NCBI RefSeq assembly: GCF_007828865.1
Contig: NZ_VIVK01000001.1
Span: forward strand, 6,448,001-6,512,000
Reading direction: 5' to 3'
Source of the DNA: Kribbella amoyensis
GTDB taxonomy: Bacteria > Actinomycetota > Actinomycetes > Propionibacteriales > Kribbellaceae
Length of the DNA stretch: 64,000 bases
A program made the translations under genes and the position numbers. This document shows positions 8,333 through 15,910 of this stretch, in pieces. Numbering within the stretch: position 1 is the first letter of the stretch; each line of letters opens with the position of its first letter. Below the pieces are notes generated by a model. The model searched no databases. It saw only the letters and a program-made list of their open reading frames with translations, and was not told the DNA's origin.

Positions 8333-8351
8333 CCGTACGCCGAGCGTGCGG
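8333..8351 (+). promoter_or_regulatory. Hairpin between leader peptide and haloperoxidase gene
   Basis: CCGTACGC and GCGTGCGG can pair (8 bp, one G-U) around a 3-nt loop. The hairpin lies 34 nt after the leader stop and 33 nt before the ATG of the next gene, where an attenuator or RBS-masking element would be expected. It has no U-run. Confidence 0.35.
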
Positions 8352-8384
8352 CGCTGCCCTCACCTGTCATCCCAGGAGTTCGTC

Positions 8385-9605
8385 ATGCGCAAATCCCTTG
8401 CCCTGGCAGCCATACCCGCCCTCATCGTCTCCGCGGTCGCCGGTACGCCCGCGGTCGCGGAGACCCAGCAGGCGCCGGTCGACGTCGCCCTCGAGTGGTA
8501 CGACGTCACCGCCGCCACCATCACCGCGGCCGGTGCGCCGACCCAGGTCACCAACAACCGCACCTGGGCGATCGGCTGGCTGGCCGCCGCCCGTGCCCTG
8601 ACCGGTACGCCGAACAGTGACGCCGCGTTCGGCGACGCAGCGTTGTCCGGCGCGATCCACGAAACGCTCGTCACCCTGATCCCCGCGCGCAAGCCGGAGC
8701 TGGACCAGTCCCTCGCCGCGACCCTGGCCCGGATCCCGGACGGTACGGCCGAGACTGCGGGAGTCGCGGCAGGTCGCCGCGAGGCGAGGACGGTGCTGGC
8801 GGCCCGGACCGGCGACGGCCTCGATCCCGCCTCGGTGAACGCGCCCTTCACGCCGCCGTCGGCCGACCCGGGCATCTGGCGTCCGACCCCGCCAACCTTC
8901 AGCCCGGCCACGCAGTACGGGAACCGGCTGGCAAAGCCGTTCGTCCTCCAGCGCCCGGACCAGTTCCGGCTCGCGCCGCCGCCGAAGCTCGGCTCGCCTC
9001 GGTACAACCGTGACCTCGCCGAGGTCAAGGCCGATGGTGCCGCGAACAGCACGACGCGGACCCAGACGCAGACCGACACCGCCACCTTCTGGCTCGGTTC
9101 GTCGTACGTGCTCTACACCGCACCGCTGCGGGTGGCGGTGGATGAGGCTGCCCGGCGTCCGTTGTCCGAGCGGGCCAAGCTGGTCGCGTTGTTCCACGTC
9201 GCTTCGGTGGACACCCAGATCGCCACGTCGGACACGAAGTACGCGTACCTACGCTGGCGCCCCGTCACCGCGATCCAGGCCGCCGGTACGGCCGACTGGT
9301 CGCCGTTGCACAACACGCCCGCGCACCCGGATTACCCGAGCGGCCACAACACCTACTCGGGTGCGGCGGAGCAGGTGCTGACGACACTCGTCGGCGCGCG
9401 CACCGCCAAGCCGTACACGATCGGCAGCCCGTCGGCTCCCGGCGCGACCCGCACCTACAGCAACTGGCGCCAGCTGACTCTGGAGAACGTCGACGCCCGG
9501 GTCTGGTCCGGCATCCACACCCGAACGGCCGACACCGCCGGGGTCACTCTCGGCCGGCAGGTCGCTGCGTACGCACTGCAGAACGCGGACCGCTTGTTCC
9601 GATGA
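8385..9605 (+). CDS. Secreted vanadium-dependent haloperoxidase / PAP2-like protein
   Basis: The 406-aa protein starts at ATG 8385 (MRKSLALAAIPALIVSAVAG) with AGGAG 6 nt upstream. It has a Sec signal peptide ending near PAVAE. The C-terminal half shows the PAP2/vanadium haloperoxidase active-site motifs in order: YLRWRPVTAIQ (K/R-x-x-R-P box), HPDYPSGHNTYSGAAEQ (PSGH box, acid-base His) and GIHTRTADTAGVTLGRQ (GxxxH-R box with the vanadate/phosphate-binding His). It therefore probably uses vanadate as a haloperoxidase or acts as an acid phosphatase on a phosphate ester outside the cell. Which of the two cannot be told from sequence. It is downstream of a cysteine-ended leader peptide and convergent with the GxGYxYP gene. 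Confidence 0.85.
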   Translation: MRKSLALAAIPALIVSAVAGTPAVAETQQAPVDVALEWYDVTAATITAAGAPTQVTNNRTWAIGWLAAARALTGTPNSDAAFGDAALSGAIHETLVTLIPARKPELDQSLAATLARIPDGTAETAGVAAGRREARTVLAARTGDGLDPASVNAPFTPPSADPGIWRPTPPTFSPATQYGNRLAKPFVLQRPDQFRLAPPPKLGSPRYNRDLAEVKADGAANSTTRTQTQTDTATFWLGSSYVLYTAPLRVAVDEAARRPLSERAKLVALFHVASVDTQIATSDTKYAYLRWRPVTAIQAAGTADWSPLHNTPAHPDYPSGHNTYSGAAEQVLTTLVGARTAKPYTIGSPSAPGATRTYSNWRQLTLENVDARVWSGIHTRTADTAGVTLGRQVAAYALQNADRLFR

Positions 9606-9616
9606 ACCCTTGGTCC

Positions 9617-9643
9617 GGCGGGAGGAGGCGGAAACCTCCCGCC
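9617..9643. terminator. Bidirectional terminator
   Basis: GGCGGGAGG and CCTCCCGCC form a perfect 9-bp stem with a 9-nt loop. The hairpin is centred between the convergent haloperoxidase and GxGYxYP genes. Confidence 0.65.
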
Positions 9644-9655
9644 GAACCACGGGGG

Positions 9656-11680
9656 TCAGTCCAGCGTCCGGTTGAGCAGGTCGAAGAAGACGTTGCCGAG
9701 GACCAGGACGTAGTTCCCGGTCAGCAGCTTCGCCAGTTCGGCCACGTCGGTCGGCGTCCACGACCAGGCGTTGACTCCCCCGGCGATGAAGACCGGCGCG
9801 TCACCCGTCCAGTCCTTCGTGTGGGCGTCGAGCGCGGCCTTGTACTCGGCGGCCTTCCCGGGCGGGGAGAAGTTGCCGATGATCGGCAGGCCGCCCCGGC
9901 GGACCAGCAGGTCCCCGCCTTCCCAGGACTGGATGATGCCGCGCGACGGGGTGTTCTCGGCGTACGAGCGGCCGAGCTCCTCCGAGAACGGCACCCACTT
10001 GTCGTTCTCCCGGTGGTTGTACGCGTAGACCAGATCCATCCCGGTCTGCCGCATGAACCGGCCCGACAACTCCATGTACCGATCGACCTGGTCGGCCGGC
10101 CACGCCCCCGGGTAGCTGTACCCGGCACCGGACGGACCGCAGATCAGCAGGTCGTTCGGCGTCGCCGTGCGCTGGTAGTGGCCGAGGATCCCCGGACCGA
10201 TCTCGGCGAGCAACGGACTCACCGTCCAGTTCACCGGCGCCTCACCGCGGCGCGGGTCGTCCCACAGGTCCCGCATGTGCCGCTGGCAGTACTGCACGTT
10301 GTCGCCCTCGCCGAAAGTCAGCGTCACGTAGATCTTGTTCTGCGGCTTCACCGGCGTGAACCGGCGGACCTTGTCGCTGATCGGCGCCGTCACTCCGGAG
10401 TGAACCGTGCCGTTCATGTAGAAGTCGGCCGGGATCACCTCGGACCCGCCCTGCGCGGCCAGGTCGACCCCGCTCCACTCACCCGCGACGTCGTTCGAGA
10501 ACCAGCCCGCGTACGGCGTGGTCGGGGGCACCGCGTCGAAGTGGGCGGTGAGAAGCTCGCCGGTCGGCCCGTTCGGCGGCAGCCAGCTGACCAGGGACTT
10601 GGTCGCCACCACGTAGTCCCGGAAGTACGGGAACGGCTCGACCCGGGTCGGGGCCGTGTCGGTCACGCTGACCACGTACTGGTTCCACATCTCCACCGTG
10701 ACGGTCAGCGAGGTGGTCCCGGCCGGCGGCGTGAACTTGTAGATGAAGTACCCGCCACCATCGCTGAACCGGTTGCCCTCGCCGCCGATCGACGAGTTCA
10801 GCCCGTCGAACAGGTACGGCTCCTCGGCCGCCGTCCCGGGCTTGAAGTTCGCCAGTTCGGCGCCGTTCGCCTTCACCAGGACCGATGCGACCGACGCACC
10901 CCACCCGTCGTCGCGGAACGAGTCCGCGAACCGGACGTACACGTCCTCCGCACCGAGCGCGGGCGAGACGTCGAGGGTGTAGGTGTCCCGGTTCGACGAG
11001 TCCCGGATCTGCCGGGTCTCGCGGGCGATCTCGGTCCAGGTGATGTTCTCGGCCTGGACCACCATCGTCGGCGGCAGACCCGCCAGCAGCTTGTGCGAAC
11101 ACCGCGGGAACAGGTTGTCCAGCTGCCAGCGGTACGTCTTGACCCGGTCCTCGTCGAAGACACCACGCAGGTCCTTGACGATCCGCAGTCCGTGCGCGCT
11201 CGCCTGCTCCGCGGTCGCGACCACCGCGTTCTCCAGGCCCGCCAGCGTCGTCGCGACGTTGAGCGAGTCCGGGATCGCCGGGTCGTGGACGATCGCCCCA
11301 CGGATCCGGCTCTTGTACCGCGCGACCAGCTCGAGCGGATCGGCGTACCGGGTCGTCGGCAGGCCGGTGTTGCGCAGCCACCGGGCGTCGGGGCCGTCCG
11401 GGCCGCCCGGGTTGAAGAGGAAGTACAGCTCGGGCCGGGTGCGGTTCACCACACCCTGCAGGGTGGTGAGCAGCGTCTGGTCGCCGCCGCTCAGCTTGCT
11501 CACATCGCCGTAGTGCAACCGCCGGGGCCGCTCGAAGGCCGGCAGCAACCGCTGCCCGGCCGGGGCCGCGCCCGCACTGCTCACCTGTCCGGAGGCAGCG
11601 GCCGCGGTGGTCTGGAACCAGCCCATCCCACCTGCCGCCACCACGCCGGAACCCGCCAGGAACGTTCGTCTCGACACCAT
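9656..11680 (-). CDS. Tat-exported GxGYxYP-domain protein (putative glycoside hydrolase)
   Basis: The 674-aa protein begins MVSRRTFLAGSGVVAAGGMG, a twin-arginine signal (SRRTFLAG). It contains the signature GPSGAGYSYPG (about residues 513-523) of the GxGYxYP family, proposed to be carbohydrate-active, with the family N-terminal domain before it (about 55-250). An Ig/lectin-like insert sits in the middle (TYTLDVSPALGAEDVYVRFA through WNQYVVSVTDTAPTRV). The start ATG 11680 was preferred over GTG 11689 because AGGGGAG lies 8 nt upstream of the ATG. The gene has its own promoter and a perfect LacI-like palindrome just upstream. A role in extracellular glycan breakdown is likely, but no substrate is established. 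Confidence 0.82.
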   Translation of the reverse strand: MVSRRTFLAGSGVVAAGGMGWFQTTAAAASGQVSSAGAAPAGQRLLPAFERPRRLHYGDVSKLSGGDQTLLTTLQGVVNRTRPELYFLFNPGGPDGPDARWLRNTGLPTTRYADPLELVARYKSRIRGAIVHDPAIPDSLNVATTLAGLENAVVATAEQASAHGLRIVKDLRGVFDEDRVKTYRWQLDNLFPRCSHKLLAGLPPTMVVQAENITWTEIARETRQIRDSSNRDTYTLDVSPALGAEDVYVRFADSFRDDGWGASVASVLVKANGAELANFKPGTAAEEPYLFDGLNSSIGGEGNRFSDGGGYFIYKFTPPAGTTSLTVTVEMWNQYVVSVTDTAPTRVEPFPYFRDYVVATKSLVSWLPPNGPTGELLTAHFDAVPPTTPYAGWFSNDVAGEWSGVDLAAQGGSEVIPADFYMNGTVHSGVTAPISDKVRRFTPVKPQNKIYVTLTFGEGDNVQYCQRHMRDLWDDPRRGEAPVNWTVSPLLAEIGPGILGHYQRTATPNDLLICGPSGAGYSYPGAWPADQVDRYMELSGRFMRQTGMDLVYAYNHRENDKWVPFSEELGRSYAENTPSRGIIQSWEGGDLLVRRGGLPIIGNFSPPGKAAEYKAALDAHTKDWTGDAPVFIAGGVNAWSWTPTDVAELAKLLTGNYVLVLGNVFFDLLNRTLD

Positions 11681-11724
11681 CGTGACCACTCCCCTGTCGC
11701 TGACATCGCTGTCAAATGACGGTG

Positions 11725-11753
11725 AGGCTAATCCCGGTCACACCCCGTGTAAA
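11725..11753 (-). promoter_or_regulatory. Promoter of the GxGYxYP gene
   Basis: On the minus strand TTTACA (11748-11753) and TAGCCT (11725-11730) are 17 nt apart, a near-consensus pair. The expected mRNA start near 11718 leaves a leader of about 40 nt before the ATG at 11680. Confidence 0.65.
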
Positions 11754-11760
11754 TAGCTCA

Positions 11761-11772
11761 GACAACGTTGTC
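11761..11772. promoter_or_regulatory. LacI-type palindromic operator
   Basis: GACAACGTTGTC is a perfect 12-bp palindrome with the central CG typical of LacI/GalR operators. It ends 7 nt before the -35 box of the GxGYxYP promoter. Its sequence differs from the sites assigned to the LacI gene at 39612, so another regulator is expected to bind. Confidence 0.6.
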
Positions 11773-11816
11773 CGCGAGCAATCTGGAATCGTTTCCGTCC
11801 GGCCTGGTCCGGCCGG

Positions 11817-12173
11817 TCACCAGGCGTCGTGCAACATCCGGGTCGCCTCGGCCAGCGAAAGGTGCGCCCGCCGCGCCGCCCGGGCCAAGGCGTCCGCGGC
11901 GGCCAGCGTCGCCTCGTCGTCGGTCTCGCTCCGGGCCGCGCGGACGAACGTTCCGTTCCGGCCGCGGGTCTCGATCAGCCGTTCGGCCTCGAGCTCCTTG
12001 TAGGTCCGAGCGACCGTGTTGACCGCGAGCCCGAGCTCACCGGCCAGTTGCCGCACTGTCGGCAAGCGCGTCCCCCGGGCCAGCTCCCCACTCCGGATCA
12101 GCTGCTCGATCTGCGTCGCCACCTGCTCGTACGGCGGCTGCGCGGCCGCCGGATCCACGTTGATGTCCATCAC
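11817..12173 (-). CDS. GntR family transcriptional regulator, YtrA subfamily
   Basis: The 118-aa protein has an N-terminal winged helix: PPYEQVATQIEQLIRSGELA, then RLPTVRQLAGELGLAVNTVA and RTYKELEAERLIETRGRNG. The short helical C-terminus (about 85-118) has no ligand-binding FCD/UTRA domain, which defines the YtrA group. YtrA proteins normally repress a linked ABC transporter, but none is beside it here. Start could be GTG 12173 or ATG 12170; a TACAGT -10 box 5 nt before the GTG suggests a leaderless mRNA. Confidence 0.88.
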   Translation of the reverse strand: MMDINVDPAAAQPPYEQVATQIEQLIRSGELARGTRLPTVRQLAGELGLAVNTVARTYKELEAERLIETRGRNGTFVRAARSETDDEATLAAADALARAARRAHLSLAEATRMLHDAW

Positions 12174-12178
12174 GCCAC

Positions 12179-12184
12179 ACTGTA
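12179..12184 (-). promoter_or_regulatory. -10-like box of the YtrA-type regulator
   Basis: TACAGT on the minus strand, 5 nt before GTG 12173 and 8 nt before ATG 12170, is the same hexamer as in the HNH promoter. No clear -35 box. Confidence 0.35.
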
Positions 12185-12203
12185 GGGCGCCCCCGGGACC
12201 CGC

Positions 12204-12632
12204 CTAGGCGAAGTCCTCCGCGGCATACGGCTTCTGCTCGACCAGGACCAGCCAGTTGCCGGCGTTGTCGCGCAGTACCGCCTCCACGCCGTACGGGCGG
12301 TCGGACGGCTCCTGGATGTACTCGACACCCTTCGCGACCAGTTCGTCGAAGGTCTTGCGGCAGTCGTCGGTGGCCAGGCCGACTCCGTGCATCGTGCCCT
12401 TGGCCATGATCCGGCGGATCGCGCCGGCCGACTCCTCGTCCATCGGCGGCCCGGGCAGCATCAGCGCGAGCCGGAGCTCCGGGTGCTCGGGCTGGTAGAC
12501 CGTGCACCAGCGGAAGTCCGGGCCGACGGTGATGTCCTCCGCGAGCTTGAACCCGAGTTTCTCGGTGTAGAAGGCCTTCGACGCGTCGATGTCCGTCACG
12601 TAGACGGTGACCAGGCTGACGTTGGTGATCAC
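12204..12632 (-). CDS. VOC family protein (glyoxalase/bleomycin-resistance fold)
   Basis: This 142-aa protein starts at GTG 12632, preceded by GGAGGA 4 nt away (VITNVSLVTVYVTDIDASKA). The paired beta-alpha-beta-beta-beta units of the VOC fold are visible: VTVYVTDIDASKAFYTEKLG in the first half, and GVGLATDDCRKTFDELVAKG with AVLRDNAGNWLVLVEQ in the second. It is probably a metal-dependent lyase/dioxygenase-type or binding protein; the substrate is unknown. It is third in a minus-strand run GntR-AraC-VOC, 29 nt after the AraC stop, so it may be the operon's effector gene. Confidence 0.88.
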   Translation of the reverse strand: MITNVSLVTVYVTDIDASKAFYTEKLGFKLAEDITVGPDFRWCTVYQPEHPELRLALMLPGPPMDEESAGAIRRIMAKGTMHGVGLATDDCRKTFDELVAKGVEYIQEPSDRPYGVEAVLRDNAGNWLVLVEQKPYAAEDFA

Positions 12633-12661
12633 GGTTCCTCCTTCGTGGCTTGGTCCAGACG

Positions 12662-13105
12662 CTACGGGCTCGGCGGCCCGGCCGGCTTCTCCGGAATTGC
12701 GGAGTTCAGCCCGAGCATGAACAGGAAGCAGCCCGGCACCCGCGGCCCGAGTTGGGTCCGCTGGTACTCCGAGGGACTGACCCCGACCAGTTCGGTGAAG
12801 CGCCGGGAGAACGTCCCGAGCCCCGCGTACCCGACCATCGCGCAGACCTCCGTCACGGTCAGGTTGGTGGAACGAAGCAGGTCGGCCGCGCGCTCGATCC
12901 GGCGCCGAGTGACGTACTGCATCGGAGTCTCGCCGTACGCCGCCGCGAAGCACCGCAGGAAGTGGTACTTCGAGACTCCGGCCGCCTCCGCCAGCCCTGC
13001 CAGGTCGAGTGGTTCCGCGTAGTTGCGGTCGGCAACGTCTCGGGCGCGGCGCAGGTGCGGCAGCAGGGCGAGCGGGACCTGGACGTCGGCCGGGCTCCGG
13101 CTCAT
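12662..13105 (-). CDS. AraC family transcriptional regulator
   Basis: The 147-aa protein is little more than the double helix-turn-helix AraC DNA-binding domain: LDLAGLAEAAGVSKYHFLRC, FAAAYGETPMQYVTRRRIER, then LTVTEVCAMVGYAGLGTFSR and FTELVGVSPSEYQR. It has no separate ligand-binding domain; the N-terminus is only about 25 residues. The ATG at 13105 overlaps the stop of the upstream GntR gene (ATGA), so the two regulators are translationally coupled. Proteins of this short type often control an adjacent VOC gene, as here. Confidence 0.9.
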   Translation of the reverse strand: MSRSPADVQVPLALLPHLRRARDVADRNYAEPLDLAGLAEAAGVSKYHFLRCFAAAYGETPMQYVTRRRIERAADLLRSTNLTVTEVCAMVGYAGLGTFSRRFTELVGVSPSEYQRTQLGPRVPGCFLFMLGLNSAIPEKPAGPPSP

Positions 13106-13782
13106 GCCGGGCGGAGCCGGGGCATCAGGCCGCGGCGCACGCTGAGTACGTGGTGCCGCGCGGCCGCCTCGGCCAGGTCGGCGTCGCCTTCCTCGATGGC
13201 GGTGATCAGGCCGTCGTGTTGCGCCCAGGCGGCCGGCTTCTGCAACGGCGCGCTCTGCCGCAACAGCCATTGGCCGCGCTTGACCATCGGGATCGCGATC
13301 GCGATGAGATAGCTGTTCCTGGTCATCTCGAAGATCAGCGAGTGCAGTTCGGTGTGCAGGTTCGACAAGGTGTCCAGGTCCTGCTCGGGTCCGGACTCCT
13401 TCACCAGTTCGAGAATCGCCCAGCACCGCGCGACCAGTGTCTCGTCGCGGTCCTCGACCGACGCGGCCAGCCGGGCACCGAGTGGTTCGAGCGCGAGCCG
13501 GACGTGGAAGAGGTCCTCCGCCTGTTGCGCCGACAGAATCGCCACGAACGCACCGCGCCGGGCCGTGACGTCGAGGAATCCCTCCGCCTCGAGCACCCGC
13601 ATCGCCTCGCGGATCGGGTTGCGGGAGACGCCGAGGAGTTGCGCGAGCCGGTCCTCGACCAGCCGCTCCCCCGGCCGCAGCGTGCCGTCGAGGATGAGCC
13701 GCCGCAGTTCCGCGGCCACCACGTCCCGCAAGGGCTGGTGCCCGTCCCCCACCAGCACGTGATTCGCTGTCACCCCGTACAT
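13102..13782 (-). CDS. GntR family regulator, FadR/FCD subfamily
   Basis: The 226-aa protein has an N-terminal winged helix (PLRDVVAAELRRLILDGTLR, RLVEDRLAQLLGVSRNPIRE, AMRVLEAEGFLDVTARRGAF) and a C-terminal all-helical FCD domain (about 90-220). The FCD domain shows the metal-binding pattern: RLALEP, then HTELHSLI, QHDGLITAI and AARHHVLSV. FCD regulators usually sense small acids or sugars. Start ATG 13782 (MYGVTANHVLVG) fits family length; longer frames upstream run into the divergent methyltransferase region. A palindrome overlaps the start codon, suggesting autoregulation. It is first gene of GntR-AraC-VOC. Confidence 0.88.
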   Translation of the reverse strand: MYGVTANHVLVGDGHQPLRDVVAAELRRLILDGTLRPGERLVEDRLAQLLGVSRNPIREAMRVLEAEGFLDVTARRGAFVAILSAQQAEDLFHVRLALEPLGARLAASVEDRDETLVARCWAILELVKESGPEQDLDTLSNLHTELHSLIFEMTRNSYLIAIAIPMVKRGQWLLRQSAPLQKPAAWAQHDGLITAIEEGDADLAEAAARHHVLSVRRGLMPRLRPA

Positions 13783-13791
13783 CGTATACGA
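13782..13791. promoter_or_regulatory. Palindrome at the GntR start codon
   Basis: TCGTATACGA is a perfect 10-bp palindrome sharing one base with the GntR ATG. GTATAC-type palindromes are common operators of FCD-type GntR proteins, so this may be the autoregulatory site in the GntR/methyltransferase divergent region. Confidence 0.45.
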
Positions 13792-13877
13792 GCACACCTT
13801 GCCGCCAAGGCGCACGCAAGTTTCGGAATCACCCGAATCTCTGGACGCTGCCGCCCGCGTCGGCCAGGCTCGGCCGC

Positions 13878-14588
13878 ATGGTCGAATCCAAGCCGACGGC
13901 ACCCGGCACGATCCGCAAGAGCGCGGGCCAGAGCGGGACCGGTCCAGGCCCCATCACCCCGGACGGCAGCCCGGTCGAGCTCTACATCGAGTCGGACGCG
14001 CACGGCGAGGACCAGGTGATCCACGCCGCGATCCCACCCGCCAGCAGCATCCTCGAACTCGGCTGCGGCACCGGCCGGATCACCCGTCCCCTGCTCGCCC
14101 TCGGTCACCGGATCGTCGCCGTCGACGAGTCCCCGGACATGGTCGCCCGGATCCCCGAGACCGAGACCGTCTGCTCCACGATCGAGGCGCTCCGGCTGGA
14201 CCGGCGGTTCGACGTGGTGCTGATGATGTCGTTCCTCGTGAACGTCCCCGACGACGAAGCCCGGCATGCCTTGCTGACGACCTGCGCGTACCACGTCCGG
14301 CCGGGCGGCACGGTGATTCTCCAGCAGCACGACCGGGAGTCGTTCGCCCGTCCCCGTGTCCTCGAACGCGACGACCACCGCCTGGTCATCGACGAGGTCG
14401 AGCACCTCTCCGGCGACCGCGACGCCGCGACCATGACCCACACCCTCGGCGACCGGACCTGGTCCCAGCGCATCGTCGTCCAGAACCTTACCGAGCAACA
14501 ACTGACCGGCAATCTCGCAGCCGCCGGCCTCCGCTTCGTCGAACATCTCAGCCCCGACAAGACCTGGGTCCGCGCGACTCCTCGGTAA
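13878..14588 (+). CDS. Class I SAM-dependent methyltransferase
   Basis: The 236-aa protein has motif I ILELGCGTGRITRPLL (about residues 58-73), an acidic residue ending strand 2 (IVAVDESPDMV), motif IV region FDVVLMMSFLVNVPD, and the post-motif HVRPGGTVILQQHD. It is a typical small-molecule methyltransferase fold of normal length. The first about 45 residues are polar and probably disordered. The acceptor is unknown. The gene diverges from the GntR-AraC-VOC operon (95-bp gap) and ends 13 nt before the convergent GH19 gene. Confidence 0.87.
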   Translation: MVESKPTAPGTIRKSAGQSGTGPGPITPDGSPVELYIESDAHGEDQVIHAAIPPASSILELGCGTGRITRPLLALGHRIVAVDESPDMVARIPETETVCSTIEALRLDRRFDVVLMMSFLVNVPDDEARHALLTTCAYHVRPGGTVILQQHDRESFARPRVLERDDHRLVIDEVEHLSGDRDAATMTHTLGDRTWSQRIVVQNLTEQQLTGNLAAAGLRFVEHLSPDKTWVRATPR

Positions 14589-14601
14589 GAAGCTCCAGCG
14601 G

Positions 14602-15561
14602 TCAGCCGAGGCCGCCGCCGACCTTGCCGAGGGCATCGAACTGTGCCCTGGTCAGCTTCGAGGTGTCCCCGGCGTACGCCTTCGACCGGGTGCAGACGAT
14701 GCCGCCCGGGACGGAGCCGGTGAGGTACCGGATCGCGTTCGCGAACGAGTCGCACCGGCGCTGGTCCTCGGCACCGGCCGGGTACCCGATCGCCGCGTTC
14801 ACCTTGCCCATGTTCAGCTGGTCCGCGAACGGATTGATGTTGCGGGCAACGGTCCAGTACCACCGCGCGATCGGCGCCGACCACTGCAACGACATCGCCA
14901 GGTCCGGGTTCCCCAGCAGATCGATCCCGAAGTACTGCCCGGCCGGGCCGTAGTTGAAGTCACCGGTCAGCTGGATATACCCACGACCCCCGTACGGACG
15001 GGTGTCGCCGATCTCGCGGATGTTGTACTCCAGCCGCGACTCGTGAACCAGCGTGGCCAGGAACGCGGCCTTCCGGTACGGGGTGTTGATCTGGGCATCG
15101 CGCATCGCCTGATTCAGCGACGGCAACCCGGTCTCCACCAATGCCGGGTTCGCGATCCGGCTGCCGAACATCGCCTGCACGTCGGCCAGGGTGATGTCGC
15201 CGGTCGGCGGTTCGGGATCGCCGCCGCCACAGACGGGGACGCCGGGGAGCTTGTCCTCCGGGATCGCGACGTACGCGACGGTGACGTATCCGCCGAGCGC
15301 GGGGACGTGCGCCCACCAGCGGCTGGATCCGCCGGAGACGGTGACCAGGTCGCCTTCCTTCTGGCAGTCCACGTCGATCGAGGTCGGGCCGGACAGGGTC
15401 CGCACCACGGCCGAGGACAGGAACGCGTCGGCGCGGACGTTGACGCCTGTGCCGTAGGTCTGGAACACGGCGGCGTGCGCGGGTGCGGCGGCGACCAGAC
15501 CGGCCGCGGTGAGGCCGACCAGTGACAGGACGGCGGTGAGGGTACGGCGAAGTCGGTGCAT
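14602..15561 (-). CDS. Secreted GH19-like chitinase/lysozyme with SH3-like domain (copy A)
   Basis: The 319-aa protein has a Sec signal peptide (1-30, ending PAHA). An SH3b-like domain follows (about 32-110: NVRADAFLSSAVVRTLSGPT and GYVTVAYV), then a linker and a GH19-type domain (about 122-319). The catalytic region reads LVHESRLEYNIREIGDTRPY (E174, likely acid; E178) followed by GGRGYIQLTGDFNYG, as in putative chitinases and phage-type endolysins. It probably cleaves chitin or peptidoglycan outside the cell. It is a close paralogue of the gene at 19665-20615. RBS AGGAG lies 5 nt upstream of ATG 15561. A strong hairpin lies 30 nt upstream of the start. Confidence 0.87.
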   Translation of the reverse strand: MHRLRRTLTAVLSLVGLTAAGLVAAAPAHAAVFQTYGTGVNVRADAFLSSAVVRTLSGPTSIDVDCQKEGDLVTVSGGSSRWWAHVPALGGYVTVAYVAIPEDKLPGVPVCGGGDPEPPTGDITLADVQAMFGSRIANPALVETGLPSLNQAMRDAQINTPYRKAAFLATLVHESRLEYNIREIGDTRPYGGRGYIQLTGDFNYGPAGQYFGIDLLGNPDLAMSLQWSAPIARWYWTVARNINPFADQLNMGKVNAAIGYPAGAEDQRRCDSFANAIRYLTGSVPGGIVCTRSKAYAGDTSKLTRAQFDALGKVGGGLG

Positions 15562-15591
15562 GGCATCTCCTGGGGGCGGGTGGAGAGGGCG

Positions 15592-15623
15592 GTGCCGGAG
15601 CAGGAGGCGTCCTGCCCCGGCAC
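15592..15623. promoter_or_regulatory. Hairpin 30 nt upstream of chitinase copy A
   Basis: GTGCCGG-A-GCAGGA pairs with TCCTGC-C-CCGGCAC around a 4-nt loop, a 13-bp stem with one mismatch. It could end transcription from upstream, or be a 5'-UTR hairpin of the chitinase mRNA. The second chitinase has a different hairpin at the same distance. Confidence 0.5.
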
Positions 15624-15633
15624 ACGCTAGGCG

Positions 15634-15738
15634 TCAGCCGACCGTGCCGGGAGCCTTTCCAAGAGCGTCGAATGCGGCCCGGGTCAGCTCGCCGGTGTCC
15701 CCGGACCACCCCTTCGACCGGGGACGGACGACGCCGGA
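15634..15738 (-). pseudogene. 3' remnant of a third GH19-like chitinase gene
   Basis: On the minus strand this fragment encodes SKGWSGDTGELTRAAFDALG then KAPGTVG-stop, matching the C-terminus of copy B (SKAYSGDTSELTRAEFDALG KAPGTVG). About the last 43 nt, including the stop and the bases just after it, are identical to copy B. The similarity fades near 15738, so the rest of the gene is gone and no start remains. Bases 15739-15910, up to the sialidase, hold no other recognisable gene. Confidence 0.8.
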
Positions 15739-15910
15739 CTCCGGGCCGTGGAGCGGCAGAATTTCCTGCCGCTCTTCCGCCGGTCTCCCGCCTCGCACCG
15801 CACTCTTTCCGCCTCCACACTGATCTCGGCGGCGCCGCGTGAACGGCATCGTCCACCCTGCCGGATCGCTCCGGTCCGGCATCTCCTACGAGGTCTGTGA
15901 GGGATCGATC

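Noticed and set aside
15634-15882. 82-aa minus-strand ORF as an intact gene
   Set aside because: Only the last about 28 residues are meaningful, matching the chitinase tail; the rest is unrelated intergenic sequence.
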